A stretch of DNA of 64,000 bases from Leptolyngbya sp. 'hensonii' (lineage in GTDB: Bacteria; Cyanobacteriota; Cyanobacteriia; GCF-001939115), in contig NZ_MQTZ01000053.1 in the NCBI RefSeq assembly GCF_001939115.1, forward strand, positions 1-64,000, in the 5' to 3' direction. Each line of letters opens with the position of its first letter. Within the stretch, counting starts at the first letter, position 1. Below are positions 34,555-45,124 of the stretch, one piece after another. A program made the translations under genes and the position numbers. The notes beneath the pieces were generated by a model, which did no database searches, was not told the DNA's origin, and saw nothing but the letters and a program-made list of their open reading frames with translations.

Positions 34555-35958
34555 ATGTTAGAAGGCTCGATTCTTCACAAGCTCAAGGCATCCCACCATT
34601 CCGGCCAGGTTGGCAAACGCTCTCTCAACTTCGGGGTTTACTATAAAAACACACTGGTTGCCCTCTGCCATGCCCTAGAAGATCGCATCCTCAGCACCGA
34701 GGAGCCGCCCCTGGTGATTGCTGCTTTTCAGATGGGCAAATGGTACCTGCAGGAGGCCGATCGCTACGCCAGAATGGCTGAAAAATCTCGCCAGATTGTG
34801 ATTATGGCCGCCCCAGATACGGGTCTTACGGAGCACCCCACCAGCCAGCAAGAGAACGTGGCCTTAGTCAGCCTAGACCCCACCGATCCAGTCGCCCAGG
34901 AATGGCATCTGATGATTCTGGCCCCCACCTACACCGCTATGGTACTGTGCCAGGAGTTATCGGCTGCCGACTATGCAGTGGTTGGACAACCAACCCAAGA
35001 TCTAGAACGCAAGTTTTATGGCTTCTGGACTTTTGAACCCGGGCTCGTGGTGGAAACGATTAATCTGACGATCGAGCATATTGGACAATACAATCCCCAA
35101 CTCCAGGCAAGTTTACAGGCTCAGGTCCAAGAGATTGTCACGACAAGCCCCAGCAATTCTCCCCAGGATTTGTGCCATACCGTGTCCCACGTGGTGGACT
35201 ATCTGCAGGAAGCTGACTCGTTTGAAAGCCACTCTTACATTCAGTGGGCCTCCAGTTCGAATCGGTTGCACCATAACCTACTCTCGAACGAGCTCCAGGC
35301 TTTCCTCAGGGTAGCCCAACTGATTGATCAGGCCGATGTGAGCAATCCCCTGGCTGCAGCGGAAGTGGCAACCCTGGCTGAAAGTCTGGGCCAGCTTCTA
35401 GATTTGCCCGCCTGGCAGGTGCACCGCCTGCGCCTGGCTGGCCTGTTGCACCGTCTGGCCCATTTGCAAAGCCAGGACAGTTATCTCACCCCCAGCACCG
35501 CTCCCCCCCAAGAAGCCCCCAGTTGCCCCCTCACCTGCAACCTGGTATCTGGCACTCAGGTGTTACGCACCATGCCCAGATTACGTGCGATCGCAACCAT
35601 CATCACCCATCAGACAGAATGGTGGAACGGTCAGGGTCAACCTGCAGGGCTGGCTGGCGATGATATTCCGCTGGAGTCGAGGATTTTGGGATTGCTGGCT
35701 GCGTTTCAGCAACGGCTGAATCATCTGCGCATCACCCAGCCCGATTCAGACCCCCTTCAACTCCTGGATGTGGCCTTAACGTCCTGTCAGGCAGAGCAGG
35801 GCGATCGTTGGGACCCGAAACTGGTGGATATTCTCACCTTACTGGTGGATGGCCTGCGGCAGGGGCTTAACCTGCCGATCCATATTCCGAAAATTGCTGC
35901 TGGCATCTGGTTGCTGGATTCTGAATCAGAGCCCCAGATCTCACATTCAATAACGTAG
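34555..35958 (+). CDS. DICT-domain sensor with degenerate HD-GYP domain
   Basis: The 467-residue protein starts with a DICT sensory domain (residues 1-165: MLEGSILHKLKASH, PPLVIAAFQMGKWYLQEADRY, ERKFYGFWTFEP), frequent in cyanobacterial GGDEF and two-component proteins. Residues 240-450 resemble HD-GYP phosphodiesterases, but the catalytic HD is HR (LLHRLAHL) and HHE-x-DGxGYP has become HQTEWWNGQGQP. It is probably a c-di-GMP-related binding or regulatory protein without phosphodiesterase activity. It ends 28 bases before the pentapeptide gene. Confidence 0.75.
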   Translation: MLEGSILHKLKASHHSGQVGKRSLNFGVYYKNTLVALCHALEDRILSTEEPPLVIAAFQMGKWYLQEADRYARMAEKSRQIVIMAAPDTGLTEHPTSQQENVALVSLDPTDPVAQEWHLMILAPTYTAMVLCQELSAADYAVVGQPTQDLERKFYGFWTFEPGLVVETINLTIEHIGQYNPQLQASLQAQVQEIVTTSPSNSPQDLCHTVSHVVDYLQEADSFESHSYIQWASSSNRLHHNLLSNELQAFLRVAQLIDQADVSNPLAAAEVATLAESLGQLLDLPAWQVHRLRLAGLLHRLAHLQSQDSYLTPSTAPPQEAPSCPLTCNLVSGTQVLRTMPRLRAIATIITHQTEWWNGQGQPAGLAGDDIPLESRILGLLAAFQQRLNHLRITQPDSDPLQLLDVALTSCQAEQGDRWDPKLVDILTLLVDGLRQGLNLPIHIPKIAAGIWLLDSESEPQISHSIT

Positions 35959-35986
35959 TGAACCAGATTGTAACTGAGATCATTCT

Positions 35987-36613
35987 ATGGATATTCAAGC
36001 CCTCCGAACTGGTAAATTGAAGCATCTCGCTGGTGCCAATCTAGAAGATGAAGATCTGACTGGTTTGAACTTGAGCGGGGTCAACTTTGTTGGAGCCCAT
36101 CTGGTTGGGGCTGATCTAACTGCAGCTCAACTGATGGGAGCCCGATTGGACGGAGCCAACCTGATGGGATGTCAGCTCACCCGGACAGATTTCCGAGCTA
36201 GCTTACCGGGTGCAAACCTGATGCAGGCCGACCTGACAGAAGCAGATCTGCGGGGCTGCAACTTGCGGGGTGCAAACCTGATGCAGGCCAAACTCGCCCA
36301 GGCCAGCCTGATCGGTGCTCTGCTCAGTGGTGCTAATCTGACTGGAGCCAATCTGCAGGGGGCTGATCTGCGCGGTGCGGATTTACGCGGTTGTAACTTA
36401 AGCCAGGCCAACCTGGTCGGCACAAATCTTGGTGAGGCCAATCTGCAAGGGGCAGTTCTGAGTCAGGCAAATTTGGAAGAAGCTGACTTGCGGGGTGCAA
36501 ACTTGGCTGGGGCCAACCTAACTGGAGCCAACCTTTTATGCTCTGAATTAGAAGACACGAAGATGGAAGGGGTGAATTTAACCGGAACCTGCCTTAGCGG
36601 AGCCTACCTGTGA
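35987..36613 (+). CDS. Pentapeptide repeat protein
   Basis: The 208-residue protein consists almost wholly of A(D/N)LxG-type pentapeptides from residue 17 to 205, about 37 units. It should fold as a right-handed quadrilateral beta-helix. It has no signal peptide or membrane helix, so a cytosolic location is likely. Such proteins are numerous in cyanobacteria and mostly of unknown function; resemblance to DNA mimics (MfpA/Qnr) is structural only. It is followed by a perfect 42-bp palindrome. Confidence 0.9.
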   Translation: MDIQALRTGKLKHLAGANLEDEDLTGLNLSGVNFVGAHLVGADLTAAQLMGARLDGANLMGCQLTRTDFRASLPGANLMQADLTEADLRGCNLRGANLMQAKLAQASLIGALLSGANLTGANLQGADLRGADLRGCNLSQANLVGTNLGEANLQGAVLSQANLEEADLRGANLAGANLTGANLLCSELEDTKMEGVNLTGTCLSGAYL

Positions 36614-36641
36614 TGTAGCCGATAGGGGAGTTACCTGTGGC

Positions 36642-36683
36642 GTGGCCGGTAGAGGGGTTGGATCCAACCCCTCTACCGGCCAC
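36642..36683. repeat. Perfect 42-bp palindrome between convergent genes
   Basis: The arms GTGGCCGGTAGAGGGGTTGG+A and its exact complement meet without a loop. It lies between the stops of the pentapeptide gene (36613) and the HLIP gene (36703, minus strand), so it can act as a bidirectional terminator, although T-runs are missing. A diverged copy of one arm (GTAGCCGATAGGGGAGTT, 36615-36632) sits just upstream. Confidence 0.9.
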
Positions 36684-36702
36684 AGGAATATTTCACACTA
36701 GA

Positions 36703-36855
36703 TTACAGCAGGCCCCAAAAATGCAGGATGCCCTGACCGGAGACCAGTTCAATAATCAGCGCAGCAGCAAAACCCAGCATAGCCAGACGACCATTCCAGT
36801 TTTCAGCACCTGCCGTGAAACCCCAGCTCCAACCGTTACGATTTTGGTTTTCCAT
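36703..36855 (-). CDS. High-light-inducible protein (one-helix Chl a/b-binding family)
   Basis: The 50-residue protein (start [20 protein letters not shown], then [20 protein letters not shown]) has the generic chlorophyll-binding motif of HLIPs/SCPs: E-x-x-N-G-R-x-A-M-x-G-F. It has one thylakoid helix and the C-terminal GILHFWGLL. Such proteins bind chlorophyll and carotenoid, assist PSII assembly and dissipate excess energy. The ATG has a strong AAGGAG 8 bases upstream (36869-36864). The gene is easily missed because of its size. Confidence 0.93.
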   Translation of the reverse strand: MENQNRNGWSWGFTAGAENWNGRLAMLGFAAALIIELVSGQGILHFWGLL

Positions 36856-36909
36856 GGTAAGGACTCCTTAAAAGACATTTGCCAGACTTATCATTAAGTC
36901 TTATTTACT

Positions 36910-36917
36910 AATGTAAA
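36910..36917 (-). promoter_or_regulatory. Possible HLR1 half-site upstream of the HLIP gene
   Basis: On the minus strand TTTACATT fits the (G/T)TTACA(T/A)(T/A) half of the HLR1 element bound by RpaB at high-light genes. It lies about 55 bases before the HLIP start. The second half-site at the proper spacing is poor, so support is limited. Confidence 0.3.
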
Positions 36918-36958
36918 CAAAGTTTACAAAGTTTGCAACATTCTTGGGCCAATTTCTG

Positions 36959-38065
36959 TCAGGATTTGCCAATATCTCCAGCCAACTGCACAGCCGCCCA
37001 TTGGCGCAAAGCTTCAATAATCTGGACATTGGCTTTGGGGAAAGGATACTGGTCGATCGTCTCCAGGGTGACCCAACGGACTTCCTCGCATTCCAGGGGC
37101 TGCGGCTCACCCCCGAGATACTGACAGTGATACACCTGCAGTGTCACCCGAAAGTGGGTATAGGCATGATTGACCGTAATCAGGTGCTCTCCCACAGCAA
37201 TCTCCAGCCCCAGTTCCTCCCGGATTTCTCGCTGGATACAGTCCACGATCGTCTCTTCCGGCTCCACCTTACCGCCAGGGAACTCCCACAGCCCTCCCAG
37301 CAAACCCTCCTGCCGTCGGCGATCGATCAACACCTGACCCTGATCATTCCAGATCACAGCCACACCAATCTGTTTGTGAGGCAATGGTGCACGGGTTTCA
37401 GTCATGGGGAATTCTGCCTGTAAATTGAGTTGATGGGCCTGGCAATGGCTGTTCCAGGGGCATTGGAGGCAGGTGGGTGCGCGCGGGGTACAGACCGTTG
37501 CTCCCAAATCCATCAGGGCTTGATTATAGTCCCGAGGTCGATGCGGATCAAGCAGGGCCTCGGACAACTGCCACAACTGGCGGGACGCTTTCGCCGGGGG
37601 AACCTCTAAAGCCACGAGGCGGGCCAGCACTCGCTTCACATTACCATCCAGAATCGCCAGAGGTTGATTGAAGGCCAGACTCAAAATCCCCCCTGCTGTC
37701 GTCCGGCCCACTCCCGGCAAAGCCAGCACAGAATCCAGGTCGGCAGGAAATTGTCCGCCATGGTTCTGCACGATCGCCTGAGCCGCCCGATGCAAATTAC
37801 GAGCCCGAGCATAGTAGCCCAGCCCCTGCCAGATCTTGAGCACCTGTTGCTGATCCGCAGTCGCCAGATGGCCCAGGGTCGGAAAGTGAGTCAACCAACG
37901 TTCATAGTAGGGGATCACAGTCTGGACCTGGGTTTGCTGCAACATCACCTCCGAGATCCAGATCGCATAAACATCCTGACTCCGCCGCCAGGGCAAATCC
38001 CGCCCCTGCTGCTCATACCACTGGAGCAGTAATTGCCGCAATGCCACGACTACCGCAGTTTTCAT
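36959..38065 (-). CDS. mutY: A/G-specific adenine DNA glycosylase MutY
   Basis: The 368-residue base-excision enzyme removes adenine opposite 8-oxoguanine. It has the HhH-GPD core with catalytic Glu (SEVMLQQTQV), the hairpin LPGVGRTTAGG, and catalytic Asp in LDGNVKRVLAR. The [4Fe-4S] site is C-X6-C-X2-C-X5-C (CTPRAPTCLQCPWNSHC). A C-terminal NUDIX-like domain (residues 235-355) recognises 8-oxoG and retains GGKVEPEETIVDCIQREIREELG, which resembles an active NUDIX box. Complete and normal in length. Confidence 0.93.
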   Translation of the reverse strand: MKTAVVVALRQLLLQWYEQQGRDLPWRRSQDVYAIWISEVMLQQTQVQTVIPYYERWLTHFPTLGHLATADQQQVLKIWQGLGYYARARNLHRAAQAIVQNHGGQFPADLDSVLALPGVGRTTAGGILSLAFNQPLAILDGNVKRVLARLVALEVPPAKASRQLWQLSEALLDPHRPRDYNQALMDLGATVCTPRAPTCLQCPWNSHCQAHQLNLQAEFPMTETRAPLPHKQIGVAVIWNDQGQVLIDRRRQEGLLGGLWEFPGGKVEPEETIVDCIQREIREELGLEIAVGEHLITVNHAYTHFRVTLQVYHCQYLGGEPQPLECEEVRWVTLETIDQYPFPKANVQIIEALRQWAAVQLAGDIGKS

Positions 38066-38256
38066 TCGGGGTAACCACTGCTCATGTCTCGATTGTACGG
38101 CTCCCCTTCACCCTCCTCCAGAGGACCCCGCATCAAAACTGCGGGTCACCGGATTCCATCAAGATACCAACTGCCAGACACCAGACACCAAACAGGGGTG
38201 AACATAGTTCACCCCTGCAGAAAAAATCTAACCTTCAGGCCCAATAGGCCGGGTCT

Positions 38257-38598
38257 TTAATGGTCGGCGCTTCCAAAATCAGCCACTTGAAAAGACTTCT
38301 CAAAGTTCAGTCGCTGTTCTGCATTCCGCAGGAAGTATCCGCTCATCATGGCAGAAGCAAGTAATCGACCCAGATGCTCACGATTGGTTGTGATCGTCAC
38401 ATCAAAATTGTCCGGAGGCAGGGCTCCCAACAACCCCATAATATTCCGCTCCATCACCTGAAAGACTTCCGTAGAAGCCGGCTTAGAGAGATGGGCAACA
38501 GTCTCTGGACTCAGGGACTGGACATACTGCCATAAGATACCTCCATGGTCAGGCGTGTTTGCAGATGAAGTTGGAATTTGGTTCTCGAAGTTGCTCAC
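38257..38598 (-). CDS. DUF760 family protein
   Basis: The 113-residue protein is of a family found in cyanobacteria and plastids. Conserved elements are LWQYVQSLSPETVAHLSKPAS, EVFQVMERNIMGLLGALP, and NREHLGRLLASAMMSGYFLRNAEQR. Function is unknown. The GTG start at 38598 is chosen because GGAGG lies 6 bases upstream; the frame continues 10 codons further without a comparable site. Confidence 0.85.
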   Translation of the reverse strand: MSNFENQIPTSSANTPDHGGILWQYVQSLSPETVAHLSKPASTEVFQVMERNIMGLLGALPPDNFDVTITTNREHLGRLLASAMMSGYFLRNAEQRLNFEKSFQVADFGSADH

Positions 38599-38737
38599 CT
38601 TGTACCTCCTCAGTTGAGCCGTCCCCATGGGATAGGGATGATATTTGAATCGCTATGTATTTCTACACACCAATGTATCAAGTCAGCTCCGGCAAATCAG
38701 TAGGTAGAACCGAACCAGAACTGGAGTAGTTTCTAAC

Positions 38738-39694
38738 CTAACTCGCCAGGTATTCCCGCATGTCAGCCTTGCGCTTACGCAGCTTGGTCAACGCTTCTCG
38801 CTCAATCTGACGAACTCGTTCCCGGCTAATATTCAGTCGATCGCCGATCTTAGCCAGGGTCAGGGCCTTGCCATCCTCCAGCCCGAAGCGCAGAGCCAGC
38901 ACTTCCCGCTGTTGTGGCGTCAGGTCAGCCATCAGCCGCTCCAGATCAGTGCGCAGGGACGCATGGGAGACAAATTCTTCTGGGGAAATGCCCGTATCTT
39001 CCAGCAAATCTCCCAGCTCAGTATCCTGGTTATCTCCAACCCTCAGATCAAGGGAAAGGGGCAGACGCGCCCGCTCCAGGTACTCCCGCACCTGCTTGGG
39101 GGTTAGCTCCAGCTCAGCCGCCAGTTCCGATGCTGTTGCCGCTCGACCCAGGCGCTGAGCCAGGTGTCGCTGAGCCTTCTTGATTTTGTTGAGCTTTTCT
39201 GTGATGTGAATCGGCAGCCGGATGGTGCGGCCCTTTTCCGCGATGGCGCGGGTAATGGCCTGACGAATCCACCAGTAGGCATAGGTCGAGAACCGATAAC
39301 CCTTGGTGGGATCAAATTTCTCCACCCCGCGTTGCATCCCAATGGTACCTTCCTGAATCAGGTCCAGCAGGTCCACATTACGCTTGATGTACTTCTTCGC
39401 GACAGACACCACCAGACGCAGGTTGGCTTCTACCATCTTTTGCTTGGCTCGTTCGCCATCCGCGATCGCGCGCTCCAGCTCTGCTTCGGACAAACCAGAA
39501 GCTTGGGCCCACTCAGCCAGGGTCGGCGCTTGCCCCAACTGATCAAAGAGCTTCTCTCTCACGTCATCAAGCAGAGCCTGACGTTGAACTTGTTTGCCGT
39601 AAACAACTTCCTGCTCATGGGTGAGCAAAGGCACACGGCCAATTTCCTTAAGATAGGTACGGACCGGATCGGTCGAGTTCTGGGCTACTTTCAT
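38738..39694 (-). CDS. Group 2 RpoD-like sigma factor
   Basis: The 318-residue alternative sigma factor of the SigB/C/D/E type begins with region 1.2 ([21 protein letters not shown]) and lacks the long acidic N-terminus of SigA. Region 2 is [20 protein letters not shown] then [15 protein letters not shown]; region 4.2 is [18 protein letters not shown]. Group 2 factors are non-essential and serve light, redox or nutrient responses. The sequence looks closest to SigD-like proteins from memory, which I do not regard as firm. A 530-base upstream region without genes suggests complex regulation. Confidence 0.9.
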   Translation of the reverse strand: MKVAQNSTDPVRTYLKEIGRVPLLTHEQEVVYGKQVQRQALLDDVREKLFDQLGQAPTLAEWAQASGLSEAELERAIADGERAKQKMVEANLRLVVSVAKKYIKRNVDLLDLIQEGTIGMQRGVEKFDPTKGYRFSTYAYWWIRQAITRAIAEKGRTIRLPIHITEKLNKIKKAQRHLAQRLGRAATASELAAELELTPKQVREYLERARLPLSLDLRVGDNQDTELGDLLEDTGISPEEFVSHASLRTDLERLMADLTPQQREVLALRFGLEDGKALTLAKIGDRLNISRERVRQIEREALTKLRKRKADMREYLAS

Positions 39695-40227
39695 AGAATT
39701 CGAACCTGGAGCAACAAAGCGAAAAGAATTAAAAGCGAGGACAAGGACGCATCCTAGCCCGTTAACAGGGAGCCTGGGGATCGCTGACTCTGAAACCGTT
39801 ATCGAAACTGTCGAACCGTGAAACTAGATGGAATCTAACTCTAAAGCCCAAACAGACAAGCCAGCCAAACTAAGGTGTGAATGAGAAAAAGGGTTTTGTA
39901 TGAAGAAGCCAGAAGGTGACTCAAAGCAATGGGGCGAAACTAATGATTATAGTGAGGAAGAGAGGATCATCGACTATTCCATAATCATTAATTTTAATCT
40001 TATTTGTTAACAATCGTAACATTCCTGAGAGGTTTTGTATACCTTTCAGGGTCAGCCGCTAAGAGTTCTTAGAAACCTCCCAGGGTTGGCTCTATTGTTA
40101 GACTACCCATTAATCCAGCTCCCATTTGCATCATTGAAAACAAAATAAATTATCCTGCTTAAGGCAAGATGAGAAGCGGCAATCAGCCCGCTAAGCCTGG
40201 ATTAAGCTCACCCCGCTGGAGAGGGAT
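39695..40227. other. Long regulatory intergenic region between carB and the sigma factor gene
   Basis: No gene is visible. A hairpin CCTGAGAGG-(9)-CCTTTCAGG (40024-40050) and CTAAGAGTTCTTAG (40060-40073) lie downstream of carB on its strand. The part near the sigma gene is AT-rich with long runs of TTAATCTTATTTGTTAAC type (about 39990-40013). Both carB termination and the sigma promoter must lie here. Confidence 0.5.
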
Positions 40228-43200
40228 CTAAATATCCCCAGCCAGATGCTCCTGCAAAGACTTAACAGCCAGGGGTTGAGATTGCAGGCTGCGGATAGCT
40301 GCTGCCGTCGCTTTGGCCCCTGCGATCGTGGTAATAATGGGGATTTTGTAGGCCAGTGCTGTCCGCCGAATCAGTCGTGCATCGGTATGGGCCTCTTCTC
40401 CGGATGGGGTATTAATGATCAATTGCACTTTCTCATTTTTTACCCAATCCAGAACATGAGGACGCCCCTCATGCAATTTAAGCACCAGTTCTACATCCAA
40501 ATGATGGTCCCGCAGCACTTTGCGGGTGCCATCCGTCGCAATCACATGGAAGCCCAGGTCAATCAGATCCCGAATCACCGGCACCACAGCCTGCTTTTCC
40601 CGATCGCTCATGGAGACAAAGACAGTGCCAGATAAGGGAATTCGCTGACTGGCAGCTAGTTCCGCCTTAGCAAAGGCTTTTCCAAAGTCCGTATCGATCC
40701 CCATCACCTCTCCAGTAGAGCGCATTTCCGGTCCCAGGATCGGGTCCGTCCCCGGAAATTTCTCAAACGGCAGGACGGCTTCCTTCACCGAGATATATTT
40801 GGGAACTTTCTCCTCCGTCAGCCCGAGTGCTTCCAGGCTCTGCCCCGACATAATTCGGGCAGCCAGTTTAGCCAGGGGCACTCCGATCGCCTTGGAGACA
40901 AAAGGAACCGTCCGGGAAGCGCGAGGATTCGCCTCCAGAATATAGACCTGCTCTCCCTGGACGGCAAACTGAATATTCATCAGACCCACCACTTTCAGGG
41001 ACTCAGCCAGCCGAATCGTCCAGGTGCGAATTGTATCCAGCACAGCCCCTGAGAGGGTAACCGTGGGCAGAGAGCAGGCCGAATCCCCAGAATGGATCCC
41101 CGCCTGTTCAATGTGCTCCATAATGCCCCCAATCACGACACGACCCGTTTGATCCGCGATCGCATCCACGTCCACCTCAACGGCATTTTCCAGGAACTTG
41201 TCAATCAGAATTGGGTGATCCGGCTCCACCTGAACCGCAAAGGTCATATACCGTTCCAGGTCCATGTCGGAGTAAACAATCTCCATCGCCCGCCCGCCCA
41301 GCACATAACTGGGCCGAACCACCACAGGATAGGTCACCTTCTGGGCGATGGCCAGAGCTTCTTCGTAGCTCCGGGCCAGCCCATTGGGAGGTTGGGCAAT
41401 CTCCAGTTGGCGGAGCACTCGCTCAAATCGCTCCCGGTCTTCAGCCGTATCAATTGAATCAGGGGATGTACCCCAGATCTGGGTGTTGTGGGCCGAGCTT
41501 TGGCCACTGAGGAGAAAGTTCTGCAGAGGCAGAGCCAGCTTCAGAGGCGTCTGCCCGCCAAACTGGATGATAATCCCCTCCGGATTTTCTGCTTCAATGA
41601 TGTTCAACACATCTTCTTTGGTCAGGGGTTCAAAGTACAGCCGATCGCTGGTGTCATAATCCGTCGAAACCGTTTCCGGATTTGAATTGACCATAATCGT
41701 CTCAAACCCATCCTGTCGCAAAGCAAACGAAGCATGGCAACAGCAATAATCAAACTCAATCCCCTGGCCAATCCGATTAGGACCACCGCCCAAAATCATC
41801 ACCTTGCGCCGGTCTGACGGCAATACTTCCGATTCCTCCTCGTAGGTCGAGTAGTAGTAGGGGGTCAGGGCCTCAAACTCAGCCGCACAGGTATCTACCG
41901 TTTTGTAAACGGGCAATACCCCCAGACTCTTCCGATAAGCCCGCACCTCATCCTCAGTCATTTTCGTAGCGAAGGCGATCTGCCGATCGCTGAACCCCTG
42001 CCGCTTCACCGCAAGCATAAGTTCCTGATTCAGGCTCTGGAGGGGCGATCGCTTCAACAGCCGTTCCGTTTCCAGCAGTTCCTGAAACTTGACCAGAAAC
42101 CAGGGATCGATCCCTGTTAGCTCATAAATATCCTCCACAGCCATGCCCAATTGCAGGGCATGGCGAACCGTGAAAATCCGCTCCGGGTTAGGAGTCCGCA
42201 AACCAGCCTGCACCTGCTCCAGACTGGGCAATTTTTCCTGTCGATCGCAGCCCCAGCCCGCCCGCCCCGTTTCCAGAGACCGGAGCGCCTTCTGGAAAGA
42301 TTCCTGGAAGGTGCGCCCGATCGCCATGGCTTCCCCCACCGACTTCATCTGGGTCGTCAGGGTCGGCACCGAACCAGGGAATTTCTCAAAGGCAAAGCGG
42401 GGAATCTTGGTGACCACGTAATCGATCGTGGGTTCAAAGGATGCCGGTGTCTTTTTGGTAATGTCGTTGGGAATCTCATTCAGGGTATAGCCGACGGCTA
42501 ACTTGGCCGCAAACTTGGCGATCGGGAATCCGGTGGCCTTAGAAGCTAACGCCGAGCTGCGGGACACTCGCGGATTCATTTCGATCACGATCATGTCCCC
42601 ATTCAGGGGATTCACCGCGAACTGAATATTAGAGCCGCCCGTTTCAACCCCAATTTCCCGAATGATTTTGATCGACGCATCCCGTAGCCGTTGGTATTCT
42701 TTATCGGTCAGGGTCTGGGCTGGAGCCACCGTGATCGAGTCCCCCGTGTGGATCCCCATGGGATCAATATTTTCGATCGAGCAGATAATCACCACGTTAT
42801 CCGCCAGATCTCGCATCACCTCCAGCTCGTACTCTTTCCAGCCTAGAAGCGACTGCTCGACCAGAATCTGAGACACTGGACTGGCATCCAGACCCGACTG
42901 GGAGATTTCTTCAAACTCCTCCTGGTTGTAGGCAATGCCCCCACCCGTGCCCCCCAGGGTGTATGCGGGACGGATAATCAGGGGATAGGTGCCAATCCGG
43001 TGGGCAATTTCCTTCGCTTCAGCCATGGTATTGGCCAAACCGGATGGGCAGACCGCCACACCAATTCGCTCCATGGCTTCCTTAAACAGCTTCCGGTCCT
43101 CAGCCATTTCGATCGCAGGCAGCTTGGCCCCAATTAGCTCCACCCCATACTTCTCCAGGATGCCCTGTTTTGCCAGAGCCACCGACAGGTTCAGAGCGGT

Positions 43201-43479
43201 CTGCCCTCCCATCGTAGGGAGCAGCGCATCGGGACGCTCCTTCTCAATAATTTTCTCCAGCAATGCTGGCGTCAGCGGCTCGATATAGGTCCGGTCTGCG
43301 GTTTCGGGATCCGTCATGATTGTGGCCGGATTCGAGTTAACCAGAACAACTTCATAGCCTTCATCCCGCAACGCTTTGCAGGCTTGGGTACCGGAGTAGT
43401 CAAACTCACAGGCCTGACCGATCACGATCGGTCCGGAACCAATCAGCAGAATTTTATGCAGGTCGGTGCGGCGGGGCAT
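40228..43479 (-). CDS. carB: Carbamoyl-phosphate synthase large subunit
   Basis: The 1083-residue subunit makes carbamoyl phosphate for pyrimidine and arginine synthesis from ammonia delivered by CarA. Two homologous halves are visible, each with a biotin-carboxylase-like ATP-grasp: [20 protein letters not shown] opens the first and [20 protein letters not shown] the second. The C-terminal MGS-like allosteric domain is [16 protein letters not shown] through INTPSG. Start [19 protein letters not shown] is standard. Complete; carA is not in the window, as usual for cyanobacteria where carA and carB are apart. Confidence 0.95.
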   Translation of the reverse strand: MPRRTDLHKILLIGSGPIVIGQACEFDYSGTQACKALRDEGYEVVLVNSNPATIMTDPETADRTYIEPLTPALLEKIIEKERPDALLPTMGGQTALNLSVALAKQGILEKYGVELIGAKLPAIEMAEDRKLFKEAMERIGVAVCPSGLANTMAEAKEIAHRIGTYPLIIRPAYTLGGTGGGIAYNQEEFEEISQSGLDASPVSQILVEQSLLGWKEYELEVMRDLADNVVIICSIENIDPMGIHTGDSITVAPAQTLTDKEYQRLRDASIKIIREIGVETGGSNIQFAVNPLNGDMIVIEMNPRVSRSSALASKATGFPIAKFAAKLAVGYTLNEIPNDITKKTPASFEPTIDYVVTKIPRFAFEKFPGSVPTLTTQMKSVGEAMAIGRTFQESFQKALRSLETGRAGWGCDRQEKLPSLEQVQAGLRTPNPERIFTVRHALQLGMAVEDIYELTGIDPWFLVKFQELLETERLLKRSPLQSLNQELMLAVKRQGFSDRQIAFATKMTEDEVRAYRKSLGVLPVYKTVDTCAAEFEALTPYYYSTYEEESEVLPSDRRKVMILGGGPNRIGQGIEFDYCCCHASFALRQDGFETIMVNSNPETVSTDYDTSDRLYFEPLTKEDVLNIIEAENPEGIIIQFGGQTPLKLALPLQNFLLSGQSSAHNTQIWGTSPDSIDTAEDRERFERVLRQLEIAQPPNGLARSYEEALAIAQKVTYPVVVRPSYVLGGRAMEIVYSDMDLERYMTFAVQVEPDHPILIDKFLENAVEVDVDAIADQTGRVVIGGIMEHIEQAGIHSGDSACSLPTVTLSGAVLDTIRTWTIRLAESLKVVGLMNIQFAVQGEQVYILEANPRASRTVPFVSKAIGVPLAKLAARIMSGQSLEALGLTEEKVPKYISVKEAVLPFEKFPGTDPILGPEMRSTGEVMGIDTDFGKAFAKAELAASQRIPLSGTVFVSMSDREKQAVVPVIRDLIDLGFHVIATDGTRKVLRDHHLDVELVLKLHEGRPHVLDWVKNEKVQLIINTPSGEEAHTDARLIRRTALAYKIPIITTIAGAKATAAAIRSLQSQPLAVKSLQEHLAGDI

Positions 43480-43896
43480 AGGCTGGGAAAAGTCACAACG
43501 TTTAAATCCAGACCATTGTAAAGGCTTTCTTCACTTTGCGTCGTTCGTTGCATTCTTTTTCTAAGGATTTGATGACGATCGCACAGTATGACTGCCAGGT
43601 CTCGAATAATCCTCCCGAGAACATATTGAGACTTTATCTCAATAAGCTTGACGTTTATTCCCAATCGTTTTACTGTCATATTCATACAGGAATCTTTGTC
43701 TGAGACTTATTTTTATCAGGCCAAAGGTTTTTATCCCCATTAAATGGGATCTTATTGGGGTCATTTCTTATGACCTAGTGAGAATTTTTCTGTTTTTAAA
43801 CTGCCTGCCCCCCAAGGGTTTGGGCAAAGCTGTGCCCCCATTCAAAACGGCGGGACCCGATCGAGCTGAGTATTGTTTATAAGGGAGCTAGAAATT
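43480..43896. other. Divergent intergenic region carB/futA
   Basis: No supported gene. A minus-strand frame (43443-43685) overlaps carB in another frame and has no features. The futA side carries AAGGGAG as ribosome site; no Fur box could be identified with confidence by eye. Confidence 0.5.
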
Positions 43897-44949
43897 ATGA
43901 CCATTTCCAGACGGGTATTTTTAGGGGGGAGTACGGCGATTGCCACCGTGGCCGCCAGCCAGCTTGCCAGAATGGGGAGTAGCGTGGCCCAGAGCGATCG
44001 GGTTCTGAATTTATATTCAGCCCGTCATTACGATACCGACAGTGCCCTCTATGAAGGCTTTACCCAAAAAACGGGCATTAAGGTCAACCTGATTGAGGCC
44101 GATGCAGCCAAACTGATTGAGCGGATTAAGAGCGAGAGTGCCGCCAGTCCGGCGGATGTGTTGATTACCGTTGATGCCGGGAATCTCTGGCGCGCCAGAG
44201 AAGCCGGAATTCTGCAACCTGTGCGCTCTCGCCTCTTACAGACCTCGATCCCCGTCAACCTGCGGGACCCCGGAGGATACTGGTTCGGCCTTTCACGACG
44301 AGCCAGGGTGATTGTCTACAACAAAGAAAAGGTGAAGCCCTCGGATCTGACCACTTATGAAGCCCTAGCCGATGGGAAATGGAAAGGCCGCATCCTGATC
44401 CGCTCCTCCAGTAATGTGTATAACCAGTCTCTGACAGGCTCCATTCTCCATGCCCATGGGGAGCAGAAAACAGAAGACTGGGCCAAGGGATTGGTCGCCA
44501 ACTTTGCCCGCAATCCAGAAGGCAATGATACCGCCCAGATCAAAGCCGCAGCAGCAGGCGTGGGAGATATTGCGATCGCCAACACCTATTACATGGTTCG
44601 CCTGGCGAAATCCAGCAAACCAGAAGAAAAGGCCATCGCAGCGAAGCTGGGAGTATTCTTCCCCAATCAGCGCGATCGGGGTGCCCATGTCAACATTTGT
44701 GGTGGAGGCGTTGTCAAAACTGCCAGAAACCCAGAAGCCGCGCTCAAATTCCTGGAGTACCTGGTCAGTCGCGAGGCCCAGCAAATTTTCGCCAGCGGCA
44801 ACAATGAGTATCCAGTCGTGAAAGGTGTCGCTCTGGACCCGGTACTGGCCAGTTTTGGCAGCTTCAAGTCCGATCTGATGGATGCGGCGGTGTTTGGCAA
44901 AAATAACGCGGCTGCCCTCAAGATCATGGATCGAGCCGGGTGGCGCTAG
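43897..44949 (+). CDS. futA: Ferric iron ABC transporter substrate-binding protein (FutA-like)
   Basis: The 350-residue protein has a twin-arginine signal (SRRVFLGGSTAIATVAASQL), as known for FutA2. The mature part matches FutA/FbpA proteins: LNLYSARHYDTDSALYEGF, GYWFGLSRRARVIVYNKEKV, DIAIANTYYMVRL and VNICGGGVVKTARNPEAA. Tyr residues in YYMVRL and the first block are probable Fe(III) ligands. ATG 43897 has AAGGGAG 9 bases upstream; an in-frame TTG at 43873 is rejected because it precedes the Tat motif needlessly. No permease or ATPase follows. Confidence 0.9.
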   Translation: MTISRRVFLGGSTAIATVAASQLARMGSSVAQSDRVLNLYSARHYDTDSALYEGFTQKTGIKVNLIEADAAKLIERIKSESAASPADVLITVDAGNLWRAREAGILQPVRSRLLQTSIPVNLRDPGGYWFGLSRRARVIVYNKEKVKPSDLTTYEALADGKWKGRILIRSSSNVYNQSLTGSILHAHGEQKTEDWAKGLVANFARNPEGNDTAQIKAAAAGVGDIAIANTYYMVRLAKSSKPEEKAIAAKLGVFFPNQRDRGAHVNICGGGVVKTARNPEAALKFLEYLVSREAQQIFASGNNEYPVVKGVALDPVLASFGSFKSDLMDAAVFGKNNAAALKIMDRAGWR

Positions 44950-45124
44950 TGCCCCGTCAGGAAAATTTTGCGGGTCTTCGAGCCATCAAAATTTAACCCT
45001 AATCACTGATCTGGATTTGAACTACCCGTCAATTTATAATTGACCGACTGCCAGGGCCAACACAACCCATACTCATTACGACTATGATTAAAGCATCCCA
45101 AAGTTGTAATGGAGTATCTTCACG

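Noticed and set aside
36637-36897. 86-codon plus-strand frame after the pentapeptide gene
   Set aside because: It runs through the palindrome and is antisense to the well-supported HLIP gene.
43443-43685. 80-codon minus-strand frame upstream of and overlapping carB
   Set aside because: It overlaps the carB start in another frame and has no protein-like features.
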